From RGIG1681 sp045657465 (GTDB lineage: Bacteria > Bacillota > Clostridia > Christensenellales > UBA1242): 39,926 bases of DNA. The position numbers and the translations under genes are program-made. The notes beneath the pieces were generated by a model, which saw nothing but the letters and a program-made list of their open reading frames with translations, searched no databases and was not told where the DNA came from. The stretch is taken from the NCBI GenBank assembly GCA_045657465.1, contig JAZOTD010000027.1, positions 1-39,926 of the forward strand, given 5' to 3'. Of this stretch, positions 1 through 7,139 are shown one piece after another (within the stretch, counting starts at the first letter, position 1; the number at the start of each line of letters is the position of its first letter).

Positions 1-58
1 TCGAACTCGGGACCCCTTGATTAAAAGTCAAGTGCTCTACCGGCTGAGCTAATGAACC
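1..58 (-). tRNA. tRNA-Lys(TTT), 3' end cut by window edge
   Basis: Read on the minus strand, the acceptor 5' strand starts GGTTCAT at 58, followed by a normal D arm and an anticodon arm with stem CTTGA/TCAAG and loop CTTTTAA, giving anticodon TTT (Lys). The T arm begins but the 3' end lies outside the window. It is the last visible member of a six-tRNA array transcribed leftwards. Confidence 0.93.
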
Positions 59-65
59 ATAATTT

Positions 66-140
66 TGGCTGGGGTGGAAGGTTTCGAACCCTCGAATGTG
101 GGAGTCAGAGTCCCATGCCTTACCACTTGGCGACACCCCA
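66..140 (-). tRNA. tRNA-Gln(CTG)
   Basis: A full 75-nt cloverleaf with acceptor TGGGGTG/CACCCCA, anticodon loop CTCTGAC (anticodon CTG), a TTCGAAA T loop and an encoded CCA at 66-68. It sits 37 nt downstream of a second Gln tRNA with the same acceptor stem, so the two are probably an old duplication that diverged at the wobble base. Confidence 0.95.
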
Positions 141-177
141 ATGCAAGAGCAGAAGTTCCATTCCAGTTAAAAATGAT

Positions 178-253
178 TGGCTGGGGTGGCAGGATTCGAA
201 CCTACGAAATGATAGAGTCAAAGTCTATTGCCTTACCGCTTGGCTACACCCCA
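178..253 (-). tRNA. tRNA-Gln(TTG)
   Basis: A 76-nt cloverleaf with acceptor TGGGGTG/CACCCCA, anticodon stem ATAGA/TCTAT, loop CTTTGAC (anticodon TTG), and encoded CCA at 178-180. It is part of the minus-strand array and is the isoacceptor partner of the Gln(CTG) gene next to it. Confidence 0.95.
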
Positions 254-273
254 ATATTAAGTTTTAAAGTTTA

Positions 274-351
274 TGGGGTGGAAGGTGGGGCTTGAACCCA
301 CGACCTCAAGATCCACAATCTTGCGCTCTAACCAACTGCGCTACATCCACC
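274..351 (-). tRNA. tRNA-His(GTG)
   Basis: The anticodon arm CAAGA-TTGTGGA-TCTTG gives anticodon GTG. An extra 5' G at 351 faces a C discriminator, the identity signature of tRNA-His, and CCA is encoded at 274-276. The acceptor stem GTGGATG/CTTCCAC has one T-T mismatch at the sixth pair. Length 78 nt counting the extra G. Confidence 0.94.
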
Positions 352-356
352 ATATT

Positions 357-433
357 TGGTGTACCTTGAGGGATTCGAACCCCCGACCCTCGCCTTAGAA
401 GGGCGATGCTCTATCCAGCTGAGCTAAAGGCAC
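357..433 (-). tRNA. tRNA-Arg(TCT)
   Basis: A 77-nt cloverleaf with acceptor GTGCCTT/AAGGTAC (one G-T pair), anticodon stem TCGCC/GGCGA, loop CTTCTAA (anticodon TCT), and encoded CCA at 357-359. It is only 5 nt from tRNA-His, consistent with one polycistronic precursor. Confidence 0.95.
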
Positions 434-446
434 ATGTCAAAAGTAA

Positions 447-520
447 TGGAGCGGGTGATGGGAATCGGACCCACGCAACCAGCTTGGAAGGCTGACGCTC
501 TACCATTGAGCTACACCCGC
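447..520 (-). tRNA. tRNA-Gly(TCC)
   Basis: A 74-nt cloverleaf with acceptor GCGGGTG/CACCCGC, anticodon stem TCAGC/GCTGG (a T-G closing pair), loop CTTCCAA (anticodon TCC), and encoded CCA at 447-449. It is the first gene of the minus-strand array, about 20 nt from the nearest promoter elements. Confidence 0.95.
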
Positions 521-538
521 ATAACGAAATTTGACTCC

Positions 539-570
539 ATTATACTAACACTAATTTTTGTAAATGTCAA
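539..570 (-). promoter_or_regulatory. Probable sigma-A promoter of the tRNA array
   Basis: On the minus strand a perfect TTGACA lies at 565-570. A perfect TATAAT lies at 539-544, but 20 nt away; a weaker TAGTAT at 542-547 gives the usual 17-nt spacing. No other promoter is apparent ahead of the array. Confidence 0.6.
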
Positions 571-621
571 TAAATTAGATTAATTTTGTCAAATTTTCTA
601 AAAAGTTTATTTTTAATACAA

Positions 622-650
622 TTGCAATTTGAAAAAAACTATTCTATAAT
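622..650 (+). promoter_or_regulatory. Sigma-A promoter of tRNA-Leu
   Basis: TTGCAA (622-627), 17-nt spacer, TATAAT (645-650). The predicted start is about 20 nt before the tRNA 5' end. It drives the tRNA and, by position, the tandem repeats behind it. Confidence 0.8.
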
Positions 651-677
651 AGTTTTTGTAAGAAATAAGAAATATAT

Positions 678-763
678 GCGGATGTGGCGAAATGGCAAAC
701 GCGTAAGGTTCAGGTCCTTATGAGAGCAATCTTTTGCAGGTCCAAATCCTGTCATCCGCACCA
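678..763 (+). tRNA. tRNA-Leu(CAG)
   Basis: An 86-nt class II cloverleaf: acceptor GCGGATG/CATCCGC, anticodon stem TAAGG/CCTTA with loop TTCAGGT (anticodon CAG at 711-713), a long variable arm, T arm GCAGG/CCTGT, and encoded CCA at 761-763. It is the only tRNA on the plus strand. Its last bases are repeated twice downstream at exact 130-bp spacing. Confidence 0.96.
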
Positions 764-1025
764 AACTCGATTGAGATAAAATCTCAATCTCGATAAATCG
801 AATGACAGGATAGTTTGAAATACGTGACGCTCGAAAATTCTCGCTATTCCGTCGCAGGCTACCCTGCTCCTTACAAATCTGTCATCCGCACCAAACTCGA
901 TTGAGATAAAATCTCAATCTCGATAAATCGCATGACAGGACAGTTTGAAATACGTGACGCTCGAAAATTCTCGCTATTCCGTCGCATGCTACCCTGCTCC
1001 TTACAAATCTGTCATCCGCACCAAA
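749..1025 (+). repeat. 130-bp tandem repeat containing the tRNA-Leu 3' end
   Basis: The 17 bases CTGTCATCCGCACCAAA (T-stem 3' strand, acceptor 3' strand, CCA and two more A) occur at 749-765, 879-895 and 1009-1025. The units 751-880 and 881-1010 are both 130 bp and differ at only three positions (801/931, 811/941, 857/987). Homology to the tRNA extends a few bases further left, into the T loop, with a 1-nt gap. Each unit has a perfect 9-bp hairpin GATTGAGAT-AAA-ATCTCAATC and an ATGACAG that can pair with the CTGTCAT of a tRNA end. There is no convincing ORF on either strand. This explains the 292 bp between the tRNA and the next gene. It could be a transcribed structured RNA or the scar of a small integrating element. 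Confidence 0.9.
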
Positions 1026-1027
1026 TT

Positions 1028-1066
1028 AAAAGCTCGGCTAAAAATAGCCGAGCTTTTATATTTTTT
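1028..1066 (+). terminator. Intrinsic terminator after tRNA-Leu and repeats
   Basis: A perfect 13-bp stem AAAAGCTCGGCTA/TAGCCGAGCTTTT with an AAAA loop (1028-1057) is followed by a T-rich tail. It overlaps the stop codon of the converging amidohydrolase-like gene and can end that transcript too. Confidence 0.88.
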
Positions 1067-2282
1067 CACCTTTTAAATAAATCTCTTTTATTTTTAAATC
1101 TCTAAAGTTTTCTTCCTTTGAATCAATTACCAAAAAGTTTGCGAGTTTGCCACTTTCCAAACTCCCCTTTTGTTCTCCATCAAACACCTTGTTTGACGAT
1201 GACAAAAACGCCACATTTAAAAGTTCATCAAACGATAAATTTTTGCTGATGGTGGCAGAATTATATAATTCAATCAAATTTAGAATTTCATGACTTCCCG
1301 TTTGAATTAAAAATTCTTGACCGCATTTTTTTATAAGTTTGATTGGTTGAAATTTTTTAAATCTAAACATTCCAAGATTTTTTAAAATATCTTTCTTGAA
1401 TTTAACATTAGCCAATTGAAAACTTGCGACCATGTCAAGTTTTGACATTTTTTCAATCTGCTTTTTTGAAATCAAACCAGCATTAATAATCACTGGCTTG
1501 AATTTGTCTTCAATTTTTTCTTTTTCAACCACACTTTCAAAACAATTTAAAAGCATTTCAACTGCTCTGTCACCTGACGCACTAACCAAAAGTTGTTTCT
1601 TTTCTTCTAGTGCTGTTTTTATTAAAAACTCAAGTTGCTCTTCAAATATTTCAGTGTATCCACAATAACCCTTTTGATGTTTGTATGGTTTTTTAAGCCA
1701 TGCTTTTTTTTGGATAACATCACCATCTAAAGCAAGAGAATATCCACCAAGTCTAAATCCATTTCTATATTTTCGATAAGTTCTGCAATTGTCATCCATA
1801 ACTTTTTTTGCAGTGATTATATCAACATAAGCCACCACATCAATTTTAAGAAGCTTTTCATCTGACATTTTTTTCCAAAACACAAACTCTGCGGGCGTAA
1901 CCCCCAGTTCTTGAACGGTTGTTATTCCATGTTTCAAAAACTCTTGTTGAATCTTTAAAAATTCTTTTTTATAAATCTCATAATTAACAAAATTTTCATA
2001 ATTTTCATCATTTTCGTCAAAAATTTCGATATTTTTTAATTTTTTTGCGTTTTTTAGGTTTTGCTCTATCATTTGGTAAATTTGCACATTGTTATCAAAA
2101 AACGTTGGCAAGATGTTTTTTTCACACATATCAACAAGCCTTGTTTCATCTTGTTTTAGTGCCAAAACTTCATCATTTTTTCCAACAAAAACAATAGAGT
2201 CATCATTCACAAGCATCGCCTGTGACAATGGCTCTTTTTCGTTCATTGTTAAAATTTTAGCATTATAAAAAATTGTTTGCAT
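1056..2282 (-). CDS. Degenerate amidohydrolase-family protein (YtcJ-like)
   Basis: A 408-residue protein with the outline of the Amidohydro_3/YtcJ branch of metal-dependent hydrolases: an N-terminal beta-sandwich start (YNAKILTMN), a central segment ALDGDVIQKKAW where the family has its DG..G motif, and a C-terminal sandwich ending KGSLESGKLANFLVID. The metal-binding HxH that normally follows PGF(I/V)D reads LPTFFDNNVQ here (about 58-66), so two key histidines are missing. It is also shorter than the usual 500 or more residues. Hydrolase activity is therefore doubtful. The start is ATG with TAGGTG upstream. It lies 7 nt after the histidine phosphatase gene, in the same operon. The substrate is unknown. 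Confidence 0.65.
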   Translation of the reverse strand: MQTIFYNAKILTMNEKEPLSQAMLVNDDSIVFVGKNDEVLALKQDETRLVDMCEKNILPTFFDNNVQIYQMIEQNLKNAKKLKNIEIFDENDENYENFVNYEIYKKEFLKIQQEFLKHGITTVQELGVTPAEFVFWKKMSDEKLLKIDVVAYVDIITAKKVMDDNCRTYRKYRNGFRLGGYSLALDGDVIQKKAWLKKPYKHQKGYCGYTEIFEEQLEFLIKTALEEKKQLLVSASGDRAVEMLLNCFESVVEKEKIEDKFKPVIINAGLISKKQIEKMSKLDMVASFQLANVKFKKDILKNLGMFRFKKFQPIKLIKKCGQEFLIQTGSHEILNLIELYNSATISKNLSFDELLNVAFLSSSNKVFDGEQKGSLESGKLANFLVIDSKEENFRDLKIKEIYLKGEKI

Positions 2283-2289
2283 CTTTCAC

Positions 2290-2805
2290 CTATTTATTGA
2301 TTTCAAAGTAAACACTATCACAAGTTCCAATGCGATACCAGTTAATATTTTTGTTTTTTTGCAAACCATTGATGTATGCCATCAAAGCATAAAATGTTCC
2401 ACTATGTGCAACAATCATTGCATTTTCATTTTTATCAATATGGTTTTCAATAATTCTCTTAAACTCAATAAAGTTTCTTGCTAAATATTCTTTGCATCCT
2501 TCAGGATCAACACTAGAATACATTGGGTTTAAATAATTCTCATACCACTCTTGTTCTTTTTCATTTTGTGGCTTGCCAGTTTTTAAAAGTTGTCTTTCTC
2601 TTAAACCTTCAACAACTTCCATAGCGATTTTTTTCTTTAATTGAAAAGGTCTTGCAGTTTTTATACAACGATTTGCCGGAGAAACATAAATCTTGCTAAA
2701 AGAAAAAGTCTCCTTTTCTTTCACTCTAAATTTCAGTTGTTTTTTTCCAAATTTTGTCAACTTGTCTTTTTTAGCATCAGCATGCCTAACAAACATTAAA
2801 ATCAT
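2290..2805 (-). CDS. Histidine phosphatase family protein
   Basis: 171 residues. The N-terminal MFVRHADAKKD carries the RH catalytic motif of the phosphoglycerate mutase-like (histidine phosphatase) superfamily, VSPANRCIKTA supplies the second arginine region, and IVAHSGT near residue 134 supplies the second histidine. A phosphohistidine mechanism on a small phosphate ester is expected; the substrate cannot be told. The start ATG follows a GAGGTG site. It is first in a two-gene operon with the amidohydrolase-like gene, behind a clear sigma-A promoter. Confidence 0.85.
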   Translation of the reverse strand: MILMFVRHADAKKDKLTKFGKKQLKFRVKEKETFSFSKIYVSPANRCIKTARPFQLKKKIAMEVVEGLRERQLLKTGKPQNEKEQEWYENYLNPMYSSVDPEGCKEYLARNFIEFKRIIENHIDKNENAMIVAHSGTFYALMAYINGLQKNKNINWYRIGTCDSVYFEINK

Positions 2806-2823
2806 TTTTTCACCTCAATTATA

Positions 2824-2852
2824 ATTTTAATATTCAGCCAGCACTTTGTCAA
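2824..2852 (-). promoter_or_regulatory. Sigma-A promoter of the histidine phosphatase operon
   Basis: On the minus strand, TTGACA (2847-2852), a 17-nt spacer and TAAAAT (2824-2829) precede the gene by a short leader. Confidence 0.75.
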
Positions 2853-2912
2853 ATAATCACACGCTTATCATAAAAAATATTAGTTATGTTTTTAAAACAA
2901 TATGATTTAATT

Positions 2913-2941
2913 GAATATTTTGTCGATTTTTTGCAAACACT
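2913..2941 (+). promoter_or_regulatory. Sigma-E-like promoter of the GH18-like gene
   Basis: GAATATT (2913-2919), exactly 14 nt, then CAAACACT (2934-2941). The established Bacillus sigma-E consensus is KMATATT-N13-14-CATACAHT; this matches 7/7 and 7/8. A GAGG ribosome site and ATG follow. No good sigma-A pair is present nearby (best TTGTCG-N15-TACAAT). Functional assignment is inference. Confidence 0.55.
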
Positions 2942-2964
2942 ACAATTATATAGACGAGGTTTAA

Positions 2965-4122
2965 ATGAAAAATTATTTTAAAAATTTAAGAGACAAAATT
3001 AGAAACTGGACACCTTTCAAAAAAAGATATATCCCCATTTTTACAAGCTTGGCTGTTACATTTGTTTTGTCATTAATATTAATCTTTGCCCTGCCCGCAA
3101 TTACACATGACATGCTAACAGACCCAGATAACAAGAGTTCAAAAAGTGGCTGGCCCACACGACTTGCGGCACCATATATTGACATGTCTGCATGGGTTGA
3201 CACTGCAAGTGCATATAGCATAAATGGTGCACCAAATCTTGAAAAACTATCTAACGAATCTGGGTTTAAATATTTTAATTTAGGTTTTATTCAGCCAGAC
3301 CAGACCAAATATTTAAACGAAGACGGAAGCATTCGTTGGGGCTGGGGCGGATATTATTCACTTGGTGAAAATGGCGGAAACTCGTCTCAATATCAAGGTA
3401 TTTTGAAATCCTTAAAATCGCTTAGAGATAGTGGCGGAGACTACACTATTTCAATTGGCGGACAATTAGGACACGCTCCATGGGTTGTCACCCAAAACGT
3501 TGACGCTCTTGAAAAATTTTACAACACAATAGTTGAAACTTATTCATTAAAGAGACTTGACCTTGACATTGAAGAATCAAACCAAGACTATTCTCAAAAT
3601 ATTGAAAACGCAAAAGCCATCAAAAAGGTTCAAGACAAACATGATGTTGAAATTACTTTAACAATTCCAATAATGCCTAGCGGTTGGCAAGAAAAACAAA
3701 TCAATATTATCAAAGCTTATTTAGATGCGGGAGTTGACATCACTTTAATTAATTCAATGACCATGTGCTATGGCACAGGTGTTTATTCAAGCGAAGACTA
3801 TGGCGATGCATCGGTTAGAGCCATTTCAAACTCGGTTAAACAGCTAAAAGAAATTTATGCAAATTATGGTTTCAATCTCACTGATGACCAAGCTTATTTA
3901 AAAACAGGTGCAACAATTTCAATCGGATATGAAAGCAGCCTATACCCAACCTTTACCTTAAAAATGACCGAAACTGTCGTCGATGACGCAATCAAAAACA
4001 ACTATGGCCTCATGTCAATGTGGTCTATGGGCAGAGATGCAATGCTTATAGCAAACAAAGCAATCACGACTCAATATAACTACACAAATGTGCTTCAAAA
4101 ATATAATGAATCTGCAAAATAA
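2965..4122 (+). CDS. Membrane-anchored GH18-like glycoside hydrolase
   Basis: 385 residues: a basic cytoplasmic N terminus, one membrane span (about 23-47), then an extracytoplasmic TIM-barrel-like domain. It has SIGGQLG (163-169), the second conserved GH18 strand, and DLDIE (199-203), the DxDxE core of the GH18 catalytic motif with E203 as likely acid. The rest of the barrel is weakly conserved, and chitinase-like, spore-cortex and endo-glucosaminidase-like relatives are all possible. The GAGG site and ATG are clear. A sigma-E-like promoter and convergence with spoIVA on a shared terminator suggest a mother-cell sporulation role, for example on cortex or coat glycan. That role is inferred. 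Confidence 0.72.
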   Translation: MKNYFKNLRDKIRNWTPFKKRYIPIFTSLAVTFVLSLILIFALPAITHDMLTDPDNKSSKSGWPTRLAAPYIDMSAWVDTASAYSINGAPNLEKLSNESGFKYFNLGFIQPDQTKYLNEDGSIRWGWGGYYSLGENGGNSSQYQGILKSLKSLRDSGGDYTISIGGQLGHAPWVVTQNVDALEKFYNTIVETYSLKRLDLDIEESNQDYSQNIENAKAIKKVQDKHDVEITLTIPIMPSGWQEKQINIIKAYLDAGVDITLINSMTMCYGTGVYSSEDYGDASVRAISNSVKQLKEIYANYGFNLTDDQAYLKTGATISIGYESSLYPTFTLKMTETVVDDAIKNNYGLMSMWSMGRDAMLIANKAITTQYNYTNVLQKYNESAK

Positions 4123-4147
4123 AAAGTGAGCTTTTGCTCACTTTTTT
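4121..4147. terminator. Bidirectional terminator between GH18-like gene and spoIVA
   Basis: AAAAGTGAGC (4122-4131), TTTT loop, GCTCACTTTT (4136-4145): a perfect 10-bp stem flanked by A and T runs, so it works in both directions. It abuts both stop codons. Confidence 0.88.
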
Positions 4148-5624
4148 AAAGCAGAATACAAATAACCCCACCCTTTCTTTCATTAACAATTTTAGTAATT
4201 GTTTTTCGCATCTTAACTTGAACTTCTTCTGGAAGCCCTGCAAGTTTTGAATCAATTGAATCTTTAACGAGTTCATTCATTGGCTTTCCAAACATATTCT
4301 TATTCCAAATTTCTTGTTTGTTGTTTTCAAACTCATTAATCATATATGTTGCAAGAGAACCACTCTGCTCCATACTACCCATAGCAGGACAAATTTCAGT
4401 GGCAACATCAACTCTCATAATATGCAAACTTGGTGCTGTTGCTTTAAGCTTAATTGACGAATTTCCATTCTTTGTAACAATCTCGGGTTCTTCTAACACC
4501 AAATCATCTGGCGTTGGATTAACAATTCCATAACCTGTTTCTTTAACCATGTCAAGAGCAGACTTGATTTTGTCATATTCATTTTTTGCATTAACCAATT
4601 CTTTTAGGTGTTTAACAAGTTCAAAATCGTCGGCGATTTCAATTCCACATTCTTTGCTAATCATTTTATAATACAAAGAATCTTCAGCAGTTAAAGAATA
4701 TTCAATCTTTCCTTTTGACATGTTTAAATTTTCAACATCAACGCCTTTCATTTCACCATCATCATCAAACATTGCAAGCACTTTTGTATAATCACTCATC
4801 TTAACAATATCAGCTGTTTTATCTTTAACTTTTGCCATAATATTTTGAATAAGTTCATCTTCATATGGAAGTGCCATTATCCATTTAGGCAAATTAAAGT
4901 GCAGCCCGGTCACAGGAAATTCCATCAAAATAAGTTTAATTAAATTTGCTATTTCTTGAGCCTGAAGAATCGAAACATTAAGTGGAACAACTGGCACATC
5001 ATATTTTTCAGCAAGTGCAGTTGCAAGTTCTTTGCAAGTCGCAAGTTCTGGATTTCTTGAGTTTAAAACAATCACAAATGGCTTGCCGTTTGCTTTTAAT
5101 TCAGCAACAACTCTTTCTTCAGACTTCACATAATTTTCACGTGGAACGTCTGTAATTGTTCCGTCAGTGGTCACCAAAACTGCGATTGTTGAATGCTCTG
5201 CAATCACCTTGTGTGTGCCAATTTCAGCCGCTTCTTCAAAAGGCATTTCTTCGTCACTCCAGAGTGTTTTAACCATTCGAGGTTTGCCTTCATCCATGAA
5301 ACCAGCAACCCCATCAATAGGATATCCAACACAATCAACAAGCCTAACTCTAGCAGAAACATCACCGCCAAAATCAACAGCCACGGCTTCACTAGGCACA
5401 AACTTTGGCTGCATGGTCATAATCGTTTTTCCTGCACCAGACTGTGGCATTTCATCAATGGTTCGTTGTTTTTCATATTCATTTGTAATATTTGACAAAA
5501 CAGATGATTGCATAAACTTAGAAATAAATGTTGACTTGCCTGTTCTAACTGGACCTACAACACCAACATAAATATCTCCACCTGTTCGCTTTGCAATATC
5601 ATTATATATTTCAAAGTTATTCAT
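4146..5624 (-). CDS. spoIVA: Stage IV sporulation protein A (coat morphogenetic ATPase)
   Basis: 492 residues, the same length as the Bacillus protein, and recognisable throughout. SpoIVA is an ATP-hydrolysing cytoskeletal protein that polymerises on the outer forespore membrane and is the base of the spore coat. Walker A is GPVRTGKST (24-32), followed by the LVDCVGYPIDG switch region and a VLVTTDGTITD strand. The C terminus ends RKGGVICILL, matching the hydrophobic tail needed for forespore targeting. The GGAGG site 6 nt before ATG fixes the start. It is a single-gene unit with a sigma-E-like promoter upstream, as expected for this known sigma-E regulon member. Confidence 0.97.
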   Translation of the reverse strand: MNNFEIYNDIAKRTGGDIYVGVVGPVRTGKSTFISKFMQSSVLSNITNEYEKQRTIDEMPQSGAGKTIMTMQPKFVPSEAVAVDFGGDVSARVRLVDCVGYPIDGVAGFMDEGKPRMVKTLWSDEEMPFEEAAEIGTHKVIAEHSTIAVLVTTDGTITDVPRENYVKSEERVVAELKANGKPFVIVLNSRNPELATCKELATALAEKYDVPVVPLNVSILQAQEIANLIKLILMEFPVTGLHFNLPKWIMALPYEDELIQNIMAKVKDKTADIVKMSDYTKVLAMFDDDGEMKGVDVENLNMSKGKIEYSLTAEDSLYYKMISKECGIEIADDFELVKHLKELVNAKNEYDKIKSALDMVKETGYGIVNPTPDDLVLEEPEIVTKNGNSSIKLKATAPSLHIMRVDVATEICPAMGSMEQSGSLATYMINEFENNKQEIWNKNMFGKPMNELVKDSIDSKLAGLPEEVQVKMRKTITKIVNERKGGVICILL

Positions 5625-5652
5625 AAAACCTCCAATTAGCGTTTCTACAAAA

Positions 5653-5681
5653 AATATATGAACACCCTAACCAGGTTATGC
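5653..5681 (-). promoter_or_regulatory. Sigma-E-like promoter of spoIVA
   Basis: On the minus strand GCATAAC (5675-5681), 14 nt, CATATATT (5653-5660), against the sigma-E consensus KMATATT-N13-14-CATACAHT (5/7 and 7/8). spoIVA is transcribed by sigma-E in Bacillus, which supports the reading. Confidence 0.5.
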
Positions 5682-5731
5682 ATTGTGTAAAATAAAATAT
5701 ATATCTAGTGATTTAAAAAAAACAAATCAAC

Positions 5732-5767
5732 AAAAAAAGAGTTAGATTTAAATCTAACTCTTTTTTT
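5732..5767 (-). terminator. Intrinsic terminator after the HAD gene
   Basis: A near-perfect palindrome: GAGTTAGATTT followed at once by AAATCTAACTC, flanked by A7 and T7 runs. It ends the der-plsY-HAD operon on the minus strand and isolates it from spoIVA. Confidence 0.88.
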
Positions 5768-5775
5768 CTGAACCC

Positions 5776-6561
5776 TTATTTTCCCATTTCAAGTTTTTCA
5801 ATTAAAAATTTAGCAACCCCATCGTCATCGTTTGAACTAGTAACAATTTTAGCATTTTCTTTAACGACTTCTCTTGAATTGTCCATGGCAACACCAAATC
5901 CTGCATTTTGAATTGAAAGCATATCACTTGTATCGTCACCAAACACAATAAGGTGGCTTAAATCCACATCTAAAATTTCAAGCAACTTCTCTAACGCATA
6001 AAACTTATCACTTCCACCTGGAGTAATAAGCATGATATTTTCATTACGCATTTGCCTACAAACATAGCCCCTTTGGTCGCAAAACTGTATTATTTCATCT
6101 TTAAAATAATCTTCAAACGGCAAACAAAGTTTATATGCATTTTTGTCTAACAACTCATTTGTTTCGCAATAAACAACATTCCAACTTCTGGCAAAATCGC
6201 TATCGTCACCACCATACAAATACATATCCGAATCAACAATAAAATATTTTGAGAATTTGCTAAAGGTTTCAATAAATTCAAGTACTTGTTCTCTAGAAAA
6301 TCCGTTTTTATAAATCACGTTTCCGTTTTTATCAGCTATCATATTGCCAGCTTGACAACAAACATAATCAGCATCAATTTGTTTTGCAATATCAATACAA
6401 GAACCAAGACCCCTAGCGGTTGAAATCGATAAAACACAATTTAGTTCTTTTGCTGCTTTTAAAGTGTTTATTGTCAGTTCTGAAACCTTGCCATCAGAAT
6501 TTAACAGTGTTTCATCTAAATCCATAGCAACAATATATTTATCTCGTTTTCTAAAAACCAT
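5776..6561 (-). CDS. Cof-type HAD-IIB phosphatase
   Basis: 261 residues with the four HAD motifs: DLDET (14-18; D14 nucleophile, D16 acid/base), STARG, the lysine in GGSDKF, and FGDDTSDM for magnesium. The cap between motifs II and III is the C2B type of the Cof/YidA group, which dephosphorylates sugar phosphates and similar small molecules. The substrate is not predictable. An AAGGTG site precedes ATG. It is the last gene of the operon with der and plsY and ends at a strong terminator. Confidence 0.9.
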   Translation of the reverse strand: MVFRKRDKYIVAMDLDETLLNSDGKVSELTINTLKAAKELNCVLSISTARGLGSCIDIAKQIDADYVCCQAGNMIADKNGNVIYKNGFSREQVLEFIETFSKFSKYFIVDSDMYLYGGDDSDFARSWNVVYCETNELLDKNAYKLCLPFEDYFKDEIIQFCDQRGYVCRQMRNENIMLITPGGSDKFYALEKLLEILDVDLSHLIVFGDDTSDMLSIQNAGFGVAMDNSREVVKENAKIVTSSNDDDGVAKFLIEKLEMGK

Positions 6562-6586
6562 TTAATCACCTTATAGTATTTATTTG

Positions 6587-7129
6587 TTAATCATTTTCTT
6601 TCTTTCCAAACAATTGTTCGCGAGCCATTTCAAGTTCTTCTTCTGAAATAATTCCTTTTTCTTTGAAGTTTTCAAGTTTTTTGAATTTCTCAAGTTTTTC
6701 AGCGTCAGTTTCTTCAACCTTTTCAGTTTCTTTATCTTCAACTTTTGGCTCATCTTTGAAATCTTGAATTGTTTCTTCTTTTACTTCTTCAATTTTTACT
6801 TCAGCCATTTTTTCTTCTTGTTCACTTTCATTTGTTACAACATTAAATCCTTTGATTTTAATCTTGTTTGAAACAAGCAAATAATATGGAATAATCGATA
6901 AACAACCAAGTGGAAAGCATGCGATGCTTGCAAATATCACATAATTTTTCAAAACCCTGTCATTAATTGCATACATATCAAACAAATGGTCTGCTTTATA
7001 AGCAAAACGTTTGCTTGCAATAAAGCAATAAACACCTACTGGGATAAACACTAAACTAAAAACATACAACGCGCCATACAAAAAACATACAACCGCTGAA
7101 ATATTAAATAAAACTTTTGTAGATTTCAT
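6587..7129 (-). CDS. Membrane protein with C-terminal SHOCT-like segment
   Basis: 180 residues. There are two hydrophobic regions (about 6-38, probably a hairpin of two spans, and 62-87), then a long charged Glu/Lys linker (about 103-145) and an end, LENFKEKGIISEEELEMARE, that fits the short SHOCT motif often found at protein termini. An AAGGAG site fixes the start. It is 10 nt downstream of plsY and 25 nt upstream of the HAD gene, so it is co-transcribed with both. The function is unknown; context suggests envelope or lipid membrane work. Confidence 0.75.
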   Translation of the reverse strand: MKSTKVLFNISAVVCFLYGALYVFSLVFIPVGVYCFIASKRFAYKADHLFDMYAINDRVLKNYVIFASIACFPLGCLSIIPYYLLVSNKIKIKGFNVVTNESEQEEKMAEVKIEEVKEETIQDFKDEPKVEDKETEKVEETDAEKLEKFKKLENFKEKGIISEEELEMAREQLFGKKEND

Positions 7130-7139
7130 AAATCACTCC

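Noticed and set aside
52..295. Short plus-strand open frames across the left edge
   Set aside because: They lie over three clear tRNA genes on the other strand.
751..895. A minus-strand open stretch of about 46 codons through each 130-bp unit
   Set aside because: There is no start codon or ribosome site, the unit length is not a multiple of three, and it ends at TGA inside the tRNA-derived bases.
749..1025. The repeated units as a CRISPR array
   Set aside because: Units are 130 bp and adjacent with no variable spacers, and no cas genes are in the window; the repeat border is a tRNA end.
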